Source: JBALVO01 sp036961445
GTDB lineage: Bacteria > Pseudomonadota > Gammaproteobacteria > Pseudomonadales > Halieaceae
Length of the DNA stretch: 5,176 nt
NCBI GenBank assembly: GCA_036961445.1
Contig: JBALVO010000190.1
Span: 1 to 5,176, forward strand
Direction of reading: 5' to 3'
The notes under the pieces: model-generated
Told to the model about the DNA's origin: nothing
What the model saw: only the letters and a program-made list of their open reading frames with translations
Database searches by the model: none
Program-made: the position numbers and the translations under genes
Part shown: positions 1-4,913 of the stretch, piece after piece
Layout: every line of letters starts with the position of its first letter
How positions within the stretch are numbered: position 1 is the stretch's first letter

Positions 1-56
1 CTGGCGATACGATTAAAGTGAGCACAGAAGAGCGTAAATTTATGGGTCGAGCATAA
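1..56 (+). CDS. yeiP: C-terminal tail of elongation factor P-like protein YeiP (partial)
   Basis: Reading from base 3, the frame gives GDTIKVSTEERKFMGRA and then TAA at 54-56; the 5' part lies outside the window. The pattern G-x-x-I-K/R followed by EER-aromatic-MGRA matches, from memory, the end of E. coli YeiP (EfpL), which finishes with EERRYMGRAD. Ordinary EF-P proteins end with a DTRTGEY-type sequence instead, so the paralogue is the better call. YeiP has the EF-P fold and acts on the ribosome at difficult peptide-bond sequences. Only 17 codons are visible, so the call rests on the tail motif alone. The stop codon coincides with the first bases of the element A repeat (54-82), so the element lies directly against the gene end, and the last codon or two may have been altered by its arrival. 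Confidence 0.72.
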   Translation, partial: GDTIKVSTEERKFMGRA

Positions 57-82
57 AAGGGGTCGGTGACAAATCATTCTCA
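54..82. repeat. Left (RAYT 3'-side) terminal repeat of element A
   Basis: These 29 bp are identical to 4677-4705. They contain aaggggtcggtgacaa (57-72), inverted at 906-921, in which GTC-GGT-GAC (62-70) can form a small hairpin. The repeat ends exactly with TCA, the RAYT stop codon read on the minus strand. Confidence 0.85.
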
Positions 83-781
83 TTCGTTCTTTCGTCGCCG
101 CTTTGCAGGTCGCCCTCTTTTAGCTTGGCCAGCTTTATTCCCGGTGGCATGTTCAATCTGCTCAACGAACCTGGCATTTCCAAGCGGTGTAGAAAAGCTG
201 GCAGCAGTCCTGATTTCACGCACCAGCTTCTCATCAAGCTCCGTAGTGAATAGAGCCCTGTAACGTTCCTCACGCGATTGGGGTGTCGCCCCCAACCCAA
301 GATAAAGGGGATGAGTCGTTAAGTAACGATTTCTCTCCCCGTAGGCATTGGCTCGATAACTAGACCATAAATAGTCCGCGGGGTGGGGCGTCATGGCAGC
401 CCTGACCGGGTTTAATTCGATATAGCGGTAGCAGGCAAGCAGGTAATCATCGGCCTGTATCGGGTTGCTCTTGTGACGGCCCTCCCACAGTGTGCCCGTT
501 CGGCAGTAGGCCTTATTGATGTATTGCACATAGCGTCTGCCCAGGGATTGCATGACTCTGGATATGCCCGACTCGTCAGTGGGAGTCATCAATAGGTGGT
601 TGTGATTGGTCATCAGCACATAGGCGTGCAGCTGAACCTTGTAACGCAGGCAGGCATCACCGAGCTGAGACAGGTAATAGAGGTAGTCTTCTTCAGCAAA
701 GAAGCAGGCATTCCGATTGTTGCCGCGCTGGATAATGTGGCAGGGGATGCCCCCGAGATACATTCTAGGTTTGCGAGGCAT
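80..781 (-). CDS. REP-associated tyrosine transposase (RAYT, Y1_Tnp / IS200-like HUH family)
   Basis: A 233-residue HUH single-strand transposase predicted to nick and join DNA at the ends of REP-type repeats. The N-terminus MPRKPRMYLGGIPCHIIQRG is the usual RAYT opening strand. The metal-binding HUH motif is His60-Asn61-His62 within LMTNHNHLLM. The nucleophile is in YRYIELNPVRA (residues 118-128), most likely Tyr120, with Tyr118 as the alternative. WSSYRANA (139-146) is another family hallmark. The tail is very basic and carries RGRP (222-225), an AT-hook-like core. The start is supported by AAGGA on the minus strand, 7 bases upstream of the ATG. Length is normal for the short RAYT class, and no frameshift or missing motif is seen, so it is probably functional. 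It lies between inverted repeats whose left copy supplies its stop codon, and it is convergent with the upstream yeiP-like gene. The upstream tandem repeats (845-926) cover its likely promoter region, so expression may depend on the same sequence that the enzyme recognises; that is inference. Confidence 0.93.
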   Translation of the reverse strand: MPRKPRMYLGGIPCHIIQRGNNRNACFFAEEDYLYYLSQLGDACLRYKVQLHAYVLMTNHNHLLMTPTDESGISRVMQSLGRRYVQYINKAYCRTGTLWEGRHKSNPIQADDYLLACYRYIELNPVRAAMTPHPADYLWSSYRANAYGERNRYLTTHPLYLGLGATPQSREERYRALFTTELDEKLVREIRTAASFSTPLGNARFVEQIEHATGNKAGQAKRGRPAKRRRKNE

Positions 782-844
782 AGCAAAATCCTTTTTACCA
801 ATGCTTGTAGAAAATTGAGTTTAAACAGGTTCGGGGCAGGGTTA

Positions 845-926
845 CAAAAGGAAATGGCAATCAGTTGTGACCGTCGCCTTTAATTCAAAAGGAAATGGTT
901 ATCAGTTGTCACCGACCCCTTAAATT
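845..926. repeat. Imperfect tandem pair of 41-bp units at the RAYT 5' end
   Basis: Unit 1 starts at 845 and unit 2 at 886; both begin caaaaggaaatgg and continue with atcagttgt. They differ at about six positions: ca/tt after aaatgg, then changes within the distal block, which reads gtgaccgtcgcc in unit 1 and gtcaccgacccc in unit 2. Unit 2 contains the 30-bp end (892-921) shared exactly with element C. Unit 1 is a diverged inner copy in which the GTC/GAC hairpin arms are broken. The downstream end of the element has only one copy. Confidence 0.75.
892..921. repeat. Right (RAYT 5'-side) terminal repeat of element A
   Basis: These 30 bp are identical to 4868-4897. The distal 16 bases (906-921) are the reverse complement of the left end at 57-72; the proximal gaaatggttatcag is specific to this end, so the two ends are related but distinguishable. 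Confidence 0.85.
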
Positions 927-1094
927 GGCGGCTGGGCACAGTAATATGACGCCATTATTCATTTACAGTAGAATCTACTTGAACACACCAGGTATCTGCG
1001 AAAAATTTGATGAATTCAGGTTCGAAAAAGGAACGCCATCCGTTACCCCGCCTGCCCTTACGAAAAGCGGACGCTTCCCTTTATCCCGTCCCCA

Positions 1095-1113
1095 AAAGGG
1101 TAGTGCCCCCTTT
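1095..1113 (+). promoter_or_regulatory. Possible hairpin over the kch ribosome binding region
   Basis: AAAGGG (1095-1100) and CCCTTT (1108-1113) are perfect arms with a 7-base loop, TAGTGCC, and the 3' arm touches the ATG at 1114. The AAGGG in the left arm is the best Shine-Dalgarno-like stretch near the start, but its spacing to 1114 is long (13 bases). If the hairpin forms, it would mask that stretch. This is a short 6-bp stem, so the regulatory meaning is inference. Confidence 0.3.
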
Positions 1114-2367
1114 ATGATGAGCAACACTGTACCGAGCCCTCTTCGCAGGGCCGTGGCAGGTCTGTTCAAAAAATCCTGGTTTCCCCAGGTACCAGCCGCA
1201 CTGGCCCTGGCTCTGCTCGGCCTGCTGCATTTGATTCCGATGACCGACCAGGCACAAAGCATGCACCTTCACCTGCTAACGCCGGGTAGTCTTCGGCAGG
1301 ATCTGGTCGGCGTCAGCCTACCAGGCATTTCCCAGCTATCCATCGGCGTGTTTCTGCTGATCATTTCGGTGGGATTGTGGATTCGATTACAGTTTGCATG
1401 GTTGCTGTCAGTACTGGTACTGGTGCTGGCTGTGGTGCTTGCGACCCTTTCTATGCAGTCGGATAGGCCGATTGAAACCTGGTTGCTTGCCTATGAAATC
1501 TTGCTGATGGCCTTGCTGCTGGCAAGCCATCGGCAGTTCAGTGGCCGCAGTTTCGAGTTCGCCACCCTGGCGGCTTTGGTCGCGGTGCTCGTTCTGTTTG
1601 CCTACGCGGTGTTTGGCATCTACTACCTTGGCGCCCAATTTTCCCCAAAAATTGATAACCTGCTTGATGCCGTCTACGTGTCGGTCGTTACCATGACCAC
1701 CGTCGGCTTCGGAGATTTCACACCAACCACCACCGATGCACGCCTGTTCCTCGTGTCTCTCATTCTACTGAGCATCGCCTTGTTATCTACCGCTGTGGGC
1801 GCTACGCTGATACCGGCCATGGTTAAAAAAATGGCACAGATCACCACGGGGAGGCACATGAATGTGATCCGCAAAAACCACTACATCATCATCGGCTTCA
1901 GTGCATTGGCGAGTAATACCTACCGCGAATTAGTTGCGCACAAGGAGCAGGTGACGGTGATCCTGGCGCATAAATCCGACGTCACCCATTTCACCTCTGA
2001 AGAAATTGACGTCGTGATTGGCGATAGCGGTAATCTGGATACCTTGCGTGAAGCGGGCGCAGAACACGCCAAGTCGATACTGGCATTGACGGACGACGAC
2101 TCCGAGAACGCGTTTATAATCCTGGCGGTCAAGGATTTGCAGGTCAAGGCCAAGACCGTAGTGGCGGTCAGCCAGTCCAAAAACCTCACGCGGGTCAGAC
2201 GGGTACACCCCGACATGATCATCGCCCCCCAGGTGTTGGGTGGTGAGTTGTTGACCAGTGTGCTCACCGGTGAACGAATCGACGTCAAGGGTATCATGGA
2301 CCGCCTGCTGGGCAAGGCGATCGAGACCAAGGCAGCGCCAGACCCAGACAACAAAAAAACGGCGTAA
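1114..2367 (+). CDS. kch: Kch-like ion channel: six-helix K+ channel with cytoplasmic RCK (TrkA-N) domain
   Basis: Inner-membrane potassium channel of 417 residues, the length I recall for E. coli Kch. Hydrophobic segments lie near residues 23-42, 72-92, 94-114, 122-138, 149-173 and 209-236. The pore loop before the last segment has the selectivity filter TMTTVGFGD, with TVGFGD at 196-201 (Phe in place of the usual Tyr). The fourth segment lacks the regular arginines of a voltage sensor. The C-terminal RCK domain (about 253-395) follows E. coli Kch closely: HYIIIGFSALASNT, ILALTDDDSENAF, VAVSQSKNL and VHPDMIIAPQ. As in Kch, the first loop is not a classical GxGxxG nucleotide-binding loop. The frame is open back to 895, but that ATG lies inside the element A repeat, so the longer start is an artefact. 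ATG 1114 or 1117 gives 417 or 416 residues. A second start with its own Shine-Dalgarno at 1858 could yield a free RCK domain. The substrate role follows from the filter; the physiological role of Kch is poorly known even in E. coli. Confidence 0.92.
   Translation: MMSNTVPSPLRRAVAGLFKKSWFPQVPAALALALLGLLHLIPMTDQAQSMHLHLLTPGSLRQDLVGVSLPGISQLSIGVFLLIISVGLWIRLQFAWLLSVLVLVLAVVLATLSMQSDRPIETWLLAYEILLMALLLASHRQFSGRSFEFATLAALVAVLVLFAYAVFGIYYLGAQFSPKIDNLLDAVYVSVVTMTTVGFGDFTPTTTDARLFLVSLILLSIALLSTAVGATLIPAMVKKMAQITTGRHMNVIRKNHYIIIGFSALASNTYRELVAHKEQVTVILAHKSDVTHFTSEEIDVVIGDSGNLDTLREAGAEHAKSILALTDDDSENAFIILAVKDLQVKAKTVVAVSQSKNLTRVRRVHPDMIIAPQVLGGELLTSVLTGERIDVKGIMDRLLGKAIETKAAPDPDNKKTA
1848..1860 (+). 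promoter_or_regulatory. Internal ribosome binding site and start within kch
   Basis: GGGGAGG (1848-1854) sits 3 bases before an in-frame ATG at 1858 (Met249 of the 417-residue protein). Initiation here would give a soluble 169-residue RCK domain starting MNVIRKNHYIIIG. I recall that E. coli Kch makes a separate RCK domain from an internal Met near 240. The spacing is a little short, so this is a reasoned candidate rather than a certain site. Confidence 0.45.
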
Positions 2368-2449
2368 GTTTTTCAGCGTGTTTTGCGCCTTTTGCCAGCG
2401 GCGATTGCGGCCATTACGCCTTTTCACCCAATAAACCAGAGCCAAACAC

Positions 2450-3232
2450 ATGTCTCAGCTGCTGTTTCTTTTTGCCGCCGGGTTCTTTGGCGGAATGATC
2501 AATTCGATTGCCGGCGGCGGCAGCTTTATTACCTTCCCTGCTCTGCTGTTTGTCGGTATTCCCCCCATCACCGCCAACGCCACCAATACCTTTGCTTCCT
2601 GTTCCGGATATATGAGTGGTGCCTGGGCATTCCGCAGGGATTTGCATGCAGTAAAGGATCAGCTGCCCAGATTCATCCTGATCAGCCTGGTCGGTGGCGT
2701 TGCCGGTGCCTGGCTACTGCTACAGACTCCGGAAACAGCTTTTCGCGCCGCAATTCCCTGGCTACTGCTGTTCGCCACGCTACTGTTCATTTTTGGCGGC
2801 CAACTGAACAGCGCACTGAAAAAACTGGGGCCGCGCCATCGCCATGCATCATCAACGGGAGCAATTTTACTGCTCTTGTTACTACTGGGCGTCTGTTTGT
2901 ATGGCGGATTCTTCAATGCGGGACTGGGCATTATCATCTTGAGCTATCTGGCTCTGGCCGGTTTCACCAATATCAATACCATGAACGGCCTCAAGTTATT
3001 GGTCTCTTCCTGCGTGTCACTAATCGCCATCGCCCTGTTCATCTATGACGGCGTCATCGCCTGGTATGAAGGGAGTATTGTATTGGTGGGCACACTGTGC
3101 GGCGGTTACGTCGCCGCACAGTGGTCCCGCAAGTTACCGCAGCAGTGGGTACGCAACTTCGTTATTATTGCCAGCACAGGTATCACCCTTTATTTCTTTT
3201 ATGACGTTTATGGGATAAGTACCTCAACTTAA
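2450..3232 (+). CDS. TSUP-family permease (TauE/SafE-like, YfcA-like)
   Basis: A 260-residue polytopic inner-membrane protein of the TSUP (TauE/SafE) family, whose characterised members export sulfite or sulfoacetate or move other small organic sulfur anions. The family's two-fold internal repeat is visible. The first half has GGMINSIAGGGSFITFPALL (14-33) followed by GIPPITANATNTFAS (36-50), very like YfcA. The second half has YGGFFNAGLGIIILSYLALA (151-170) and then GFTNINTMNGLKLL (171-184). Strongly hydrophobic stretches fall near 3-24, 72-92, 101-117, 137-170, 181-200, 208-224 and 236-252. The ATG at 2450 places the family motif at the normal distance from the N-terminus, but the ribosome binding site is weak. 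It follows kch by 82 bp with no convincing terminator, so cotranscription is possible. Nothing nearby indicates the substrate. Element B begins 8 bp after its stop codon. Confidence 0.9.
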   Translation: MSQLLFLFAAGFFGGMINSIAGGGSFITFPALLFVGIPPITANATNTFASCSGYMSGAWAFRRDLHAVKDQLPRFILISLVGGVAGAWLLLQTPETAFRAAIPWLLLFATLLFIFGGQLNSALKKLGPRHRHASSTGAILLLLLLLGVCLYGGFFNAGLGIIILSYLALAGFTNINTMNGLKLLVSSCVSLIAIALFIYDGVIAWYEGSIVLVGTLCGGYVAAQWSRKLPQQWVRNFVIIASTGITLYFFYDVYGISTST

Positions 3233-3244
3233 GGTACGGGAAAG

Positions 3245-3257
3245 GGGTCAGGTCTTG
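3245..3257. repeat. Left terminal inverted repeat of element B
   Basis: gggtcaggtcttg, perfectly inverted at 3766-3778. It contains the stop codon (TCA on this strand, 3248-3250) of the RAYT relic and encodes the relic's last residues, FKT. Confidence 0.75.
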
Positions 3258-3618
3258 AATTGTGAATCACCGGCCATCTTTATAATTTTACTCACTGATG
3301 AATAGTGCAAGTCAAAGTACGCTGCGATCTCCTTCATGCTATATCCGCCGGATCGATACGCTGCGATGATGGCCTCGTCGCGACAGTCCACCATATTTTT
3401 GCAGGTTTGTAGTGGCTTCGGGTTCCGCCGCTTTTGAGTGTGTGGGACTTTATCCAGGTTTGTGTCATCGGATATCTTGCACTGCATACCTTCAACGAGT
3501 TTGTCGTCTCCCAGGTAAATGTGCTTATTCAGGGCGTTCCTTTGGTATGGCTAGCCTTTCCCCTGGAGGTAACGTGGTATGGCGCTCCGGCGAATTCAAT
3601 TCTTAGGGCCTGGCCAAT
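3248..3618 (-). pseudogene. RAYT relic: N-terminal start region fused by deletion to C-terminal helix-turn-helix
   Basis: On the minus strand, 3618 to 3559 reads (I)GQALRIEFAGAPYHVTSRG, the standard beginning of a RAYT (MARPLRIEFAGALYHVTSRG type), with the expected ATG replaced by ATT at 3616-3618. Another frame, from about 3541 down to the stop at 3248-3250, reads NALNKHIYLGDDKLVEG, then MQ, then PHTQKRRNPKPL, then DEAIIAAYRSGGYSMKEIAA and YFDLHYSSVSKIIKMAG, ending FKT. This is the C-terminal region of the long RAYT class, with its helix-turn-helix. The middle, with the HUH histidines and catalytic tyrosine, is missing, and the two parts differ by one frame; the junction lies within about 3539-3558. 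The protein cannot transpose. The 79-codon piece from ATG 3487 could at most make a small DNA-binding protein, but GAAGG lies only one base before that ATG, so a proper ribosome binding site is not evident. Confidence 0.82.
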
Positions 3619-3765
3619 GATTTCTACCTAATTTGCTCAGGTAATATCCGCGCAGAACTACCCCAGGTTCCTAACAGTGGTTGATTGGGTCGGGCTATGA
3701 ATTTCTTGTTATATGGTCAATCTGAGGGCCGAATCTGAATGAATTGAGGGCGCTAATTTACGCTG

Positions 3766-3778
3766 CAAGACCTGACCC
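3766..3778. repeat. Right terminal inverted repeat of element B
   Basis: caagacctgaccc, the exact reverse complement of 3245-3257. The adjoining inner sequence (3619-3765) corresponds to the 5' leader of the lost RAYT gene and carries no recognisable coding sequence. Confidence 0.75.
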
Positions 3779-3806
3779 TATTTGGCCATGGACTCCTCTG
3801 TCGACT

Positions 3807-3823
3807 GAGAATAGAGCATTCTC
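3807..3823. promoter_or_regulatory. Perfect 6-bp palindrome, possible operator or weak hairpin
   Basis: GAGAAT and ATTCTC flank a 5-base centre (agagc), followed by a short T-run (3824-3826). It resembles the shape of a dimeric regulator site, but the spacing does not fit a Fur box and I cannot assign a regulator. It lies about 165 bp upstream of the lipoprotein start. The rest of 3784-3988 shows a second inverted repeat (CTGGCG at 3855-3860, CGCCAG at 3875-3880) and no convincing gene. Confidence 0.25.
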
Positions 3824-3952
3824 TTTATCCTGGCTCCCCCGCGGATGAAGGGATCTGGCGGAATCGGCGGCACTCGCCAGGCATAGGCAAATTGTAAGAA
3901 ATCCCCCAGGGCATCGACAGCAGGATGTGTAGTATCGGAAGCACAAGAAAAG

Positions 3953-3958
3953 TATACT
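3953..3958 (+). promoter_or_regulatory. Candidate -10 box for the lipoprotein gene
   Basis: TATACT matches the sigma70 -10 consensus at five of six positions and would start transcription about 25 bases before the ATG. No good -35 is found at 16-18 bases upstream, so the promoter would be weak or activator dependent. Confidence 0.25.
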
Positions 3959-3988
3959 CCGCGAAAACTCATATAAGAGAACAATGAC

Positions 3989-4579
3989 ATGACCTCGAAA
4001 TCGCTGCTCATCCCCTTTATTCTAATGGCCGTGTTGGCAGGCTGTGCCAGCACTGACCCCTACACAGGTTCAACGCGCAACCAGGTTATCGATGTGCAAT
4101 ATGGCACTATTGAAAGTATCCAGCAGGTTCAAATGGACGCCTCATATGGCAAGGACTCGCTTATCGGCGGTGCTCTCGGACTGCTCGCGGCGAGCTCTGG
4201 CTCTAGCGGAACCCAGGTTGCCGGCGCGGCGGTAGGTGCAGGACTTGGCGCATTGGTGGCAAAAGAGACGGCCGGCACCGGCCAGAGATACACAATACAA
4301 CTGGCTTCTGGCGGCGATATCGCTATCGTAACGGAACAGAAGGACTTGGTTGTAGGCGACTGTGTATCGGTAGAGCAGGGCAAGCATGCCAACTTGAGAC
4401 GCGTATCCTCGGCGATGTGCACCACGGATTCATCGCATCCGGCTTACGATGCAATGCACTCGTCAACAAAGAGCGAAGCGGCCGAGTGTCATGAGATCAA
4501 ACAGCAACTGGTCAATGCCAAGACGGGGCAGGAAACTGATATCGCCTACAAGAAAATGCGCGCCTTGTGTGAACACTAG
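3989..4579 (+). CDS. Glycine-zipper outer-membrane lipoprotein (SlyB-like core)
   Basis: A 196-residue lipoprotein. Residues 1-18 form a signal peptide with lipobox LAGC, and Cys19 would be lipidated; the next residue is Ala rather than Asp, which favours outer-membrane sorting. A glycine-rich hydrophobic hairpin at about 58-90 (LIGGALGLLAASSG, then VAGAAVGAGLGALVAKE) is the glycine-zipper 2TM type seen in SlyB/Pcp-like proteins. A small beta domain follows (QRYTIQLASGGDIAIV, DLVVGDCVSVEQG, NLRRV), also typical of that group. The final 50 residues (145-196) are a hydrophilic extension I do not recognise. Four further cysteines (125, 144, 167, 194) could form periplasmic disulfides. The start is supported by AAGAGA 8 bases upstream; the nearby ATG at 3984 reaches a stop after two codons. 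Such proteins are often envelope-stress linked, but the exact role here is unknown. The gene appears monocistronic, with its own -10-like sequence and a downstream terminator. Confidence 0.85.
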   Translation: MTSKSLLIPFILMAVLAGCASTDPYTGSTRNQVIDVQYGTIESIQQVQMDASYGKDSLIGGALGLLAASSGSSGTQVAGAAVGAGLGALVAKETAGTGQRYTIQLASGGDIAIVTEQKDLVVGDCVSVEQGKHANLRRVSSAMCTTDSSHPAYDAMHSSTKSEAAECHEIKQQLVNAKTGQETDIAYKKMRALCEH

Positions 4580-4624
4580 GCACTTTCGCCAGGCTCAGTG
4601 TTACTCCGGTAGCAACCATACAAA

Positions 4625-4672
4625 CCCCAGCTTGACACCGCGCTCCGGGCTGGGGCCAGCGCCGCTGGTTTT
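4625..4672 (+). terminator. Two consecutive hairpins ending in a T-run, likely intrinsic terminator
   Basis: CCCCAGC (4625-4631) pairs with GCTGGGG (4649-4655), and immediately afterwards CCAGC-GCC-GCTGG (4656-4668) is followed by TTTT (4669-4672). The second hairpin plus T-run has terminator form and ends transcription of the lipoprotein gene. The arms share CCAGC/GCTGG, so alternative pairings between the two hairpins are possible. Element C begins five bases later. Confidence 0.55.
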
Positions 4673-4676
4673 CAAG

Positions 4677-4705
4677 TAAAAGGGGTCGGTGACAAATCAT
4701 TCTCA
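4677..4705. repeat. Left terminal repeat of element C
   Basis: Identical over 29 bp to 54-82. The terminal TCA at 4703-4705 corresponds to the RAYT stop codon of element A, and here ends the AraC-like frame. Confidence 0.85.
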
Positions 4706-4849
4706 AGTCATGGCGATATCGATCACCCCGCTAGTTCCCGGCGGCGTTCGTAACAGCTGCGGATGGACAATCATTAGCCGGCTCACCTTGCTATATTGCA
4801 GCGGGCTGATTCCGAGAACCTGCTGAAAACATTATCGCAGGGCACGCAG
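4703..4849 (-). pseudogene. Fragment of an AraC-family transcriptional regulator (DNA-binding domain)
   Basis: On the minus strand, 4849 to 4706 reads LRALR, a stop (TAA, 4832-4834), CFQQVLGISPLQYSKVSRL, MIVHPQLLRTPPGTSG and VIDIAMT, then TGA at 4703-4705. This matches the AraC-type double helix-turn-helix: the end of the first HTH (R-x-L-x-x-x-F, LGISPLQY), the linker helix (RL-x-x-V-x-x-x-L) and the start of the second (V-x-DIAM, normally followed by x-x-GF). About 48 codons survive with no indel but one internal stop, so it is not functional. The homology stops at most two codons from the element's left repeat and fills almost the whole interior. The parent regulator and the way it came to lie here cannot be told from this window. 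Confidence 0.72.
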
Positions 4850-4867
4850 ACAACATGCCTACGGATA

Positions 4868-4897
4868 GAAATGGTTATCAGTTGTCACCGACCCCTT
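4868..4897. repeat. Right terminal repeat of element C
   Basis: Identical over 30 bp to 892-921. Its distal 16 bases (4882-4897) are the reverse complement of 4680-4695 in the left end. Confidence 0.85.
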
Positions 4898-4913
4898 TAT
4901 AGACCCCTTTATA
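4890..4913. repeat. 12-bp tandem duplication at the outer edge of element C
   Basis: gacccctttata occurs twice without a gap (4890-4901 and 4902-4913). The first copy overlaps the last 8 bases of the element repeat. The second copy provides most of a TATACT -10-like box (4910-4915) just before the patatin gene. Confidence 0.7.

Larger units (their letters stand above)
54..921 (-). mobile_element. Element A: RAYT gene between inverted terminal repeats
   Basis: An 868-bp unit made of an intact RAYT gene on the minus strand and two outward-facing ends. The left end has aaggggtcggtgacaa at 57-72 and the right end has its exact reverse complement at 906-921. The 29-bp left end (54-82) and the 30-bp right end (892-921) both recur exactly at 4677-4705 and 4868-4897, which defines the boundaries by comparison. 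The RAYT stop codon (80-82) is the last triplet of the left repeat. No target-site duplication is visible, as expected for HUH tyrosine transposases, which move single-stranded DNA. RAYTs are normally domesticated enzymes that spread REP sequences; here the gene and its paired ends look like one compact unit. Confidence 0.8.
3241..3783 (-). mobile_element. Element B: internally deleted RAYT element of a second family
   Basis: A unit of about 543 bp with inverted ends: gggtcaggtcttg at 3245-3257 and its exact reverse complement at 3766-3778, with A/T-rich outer bases on both sides. These ends differ from those of elements A and C (ggggtcggtgacaa). Inside is a minus-strand RAYT relic with head and tail but no catalytic core. 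The stop codon of the relic (3248-3250) lies within the left repeat, the same arrangement as in element A. It is most simply a non-autonomous derivative formed by internal deletion of a longer element. Confidence 0.72.
4677..4897 (-). mobile_element. Element C: 221-bp non-autonomous element with element A ends and AraC-fragment cargo
   Basis: The left 29 bp (4677-4705) and right 30 bp (4868-4897) are identical to the ends of element A in the same orientation and order, yet only 162 bp lie between them and no RAYT sequence remains. The interior is a decayed minus-strand AraC-family fragment that reads in frame to the stop codon supplied by the left repeat. Unlike element A, the right end is a single copy. 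The unit therefore looks like a mini-element that could be moved in trans by the element A enzyme; mobility itself is inference. Confidence 0.75.

Noticed and set aside
895..1113. 74-codon N-terminal extension of kch starting at ATG 895
   Set aside because: The ATG lies inside the element A terminal repeat, the extension shows no family similarity, and starting at 1114 or 1117 gives the normal Kch length.
2361..2424. GGCGTAA/TTACGCC inverted repeat followed by TTTT as a kch terminator
   Set aside because: The 7-bp arms are separated by 46 bases and the left arm is within the last codons of kch; too weak to call a terminator.
3248..3487. Free-standing 79-residue helix-turn-helix gene
   Set aside because: Upstream in-frame codons continue the RAYT homology past the ATG, and the missing N-terminal piece lies just upstream in another frame, so it is part of a deleted transposase.
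3778..4053. 91-codon minus-strand open frame upstream of and overlapping the lipoprotein
   Set aside because: It starts inside the lipoprotein gene and ends at the element B edge, shows no recognisable domain, and has no clear ribosome binding site.
54..4897. CRISPR array or integron-type cassette array
   Set aside because: Repeats are paired inverted ends around units of very different length, with no regular spacers, no integrase and no attC-like structures.
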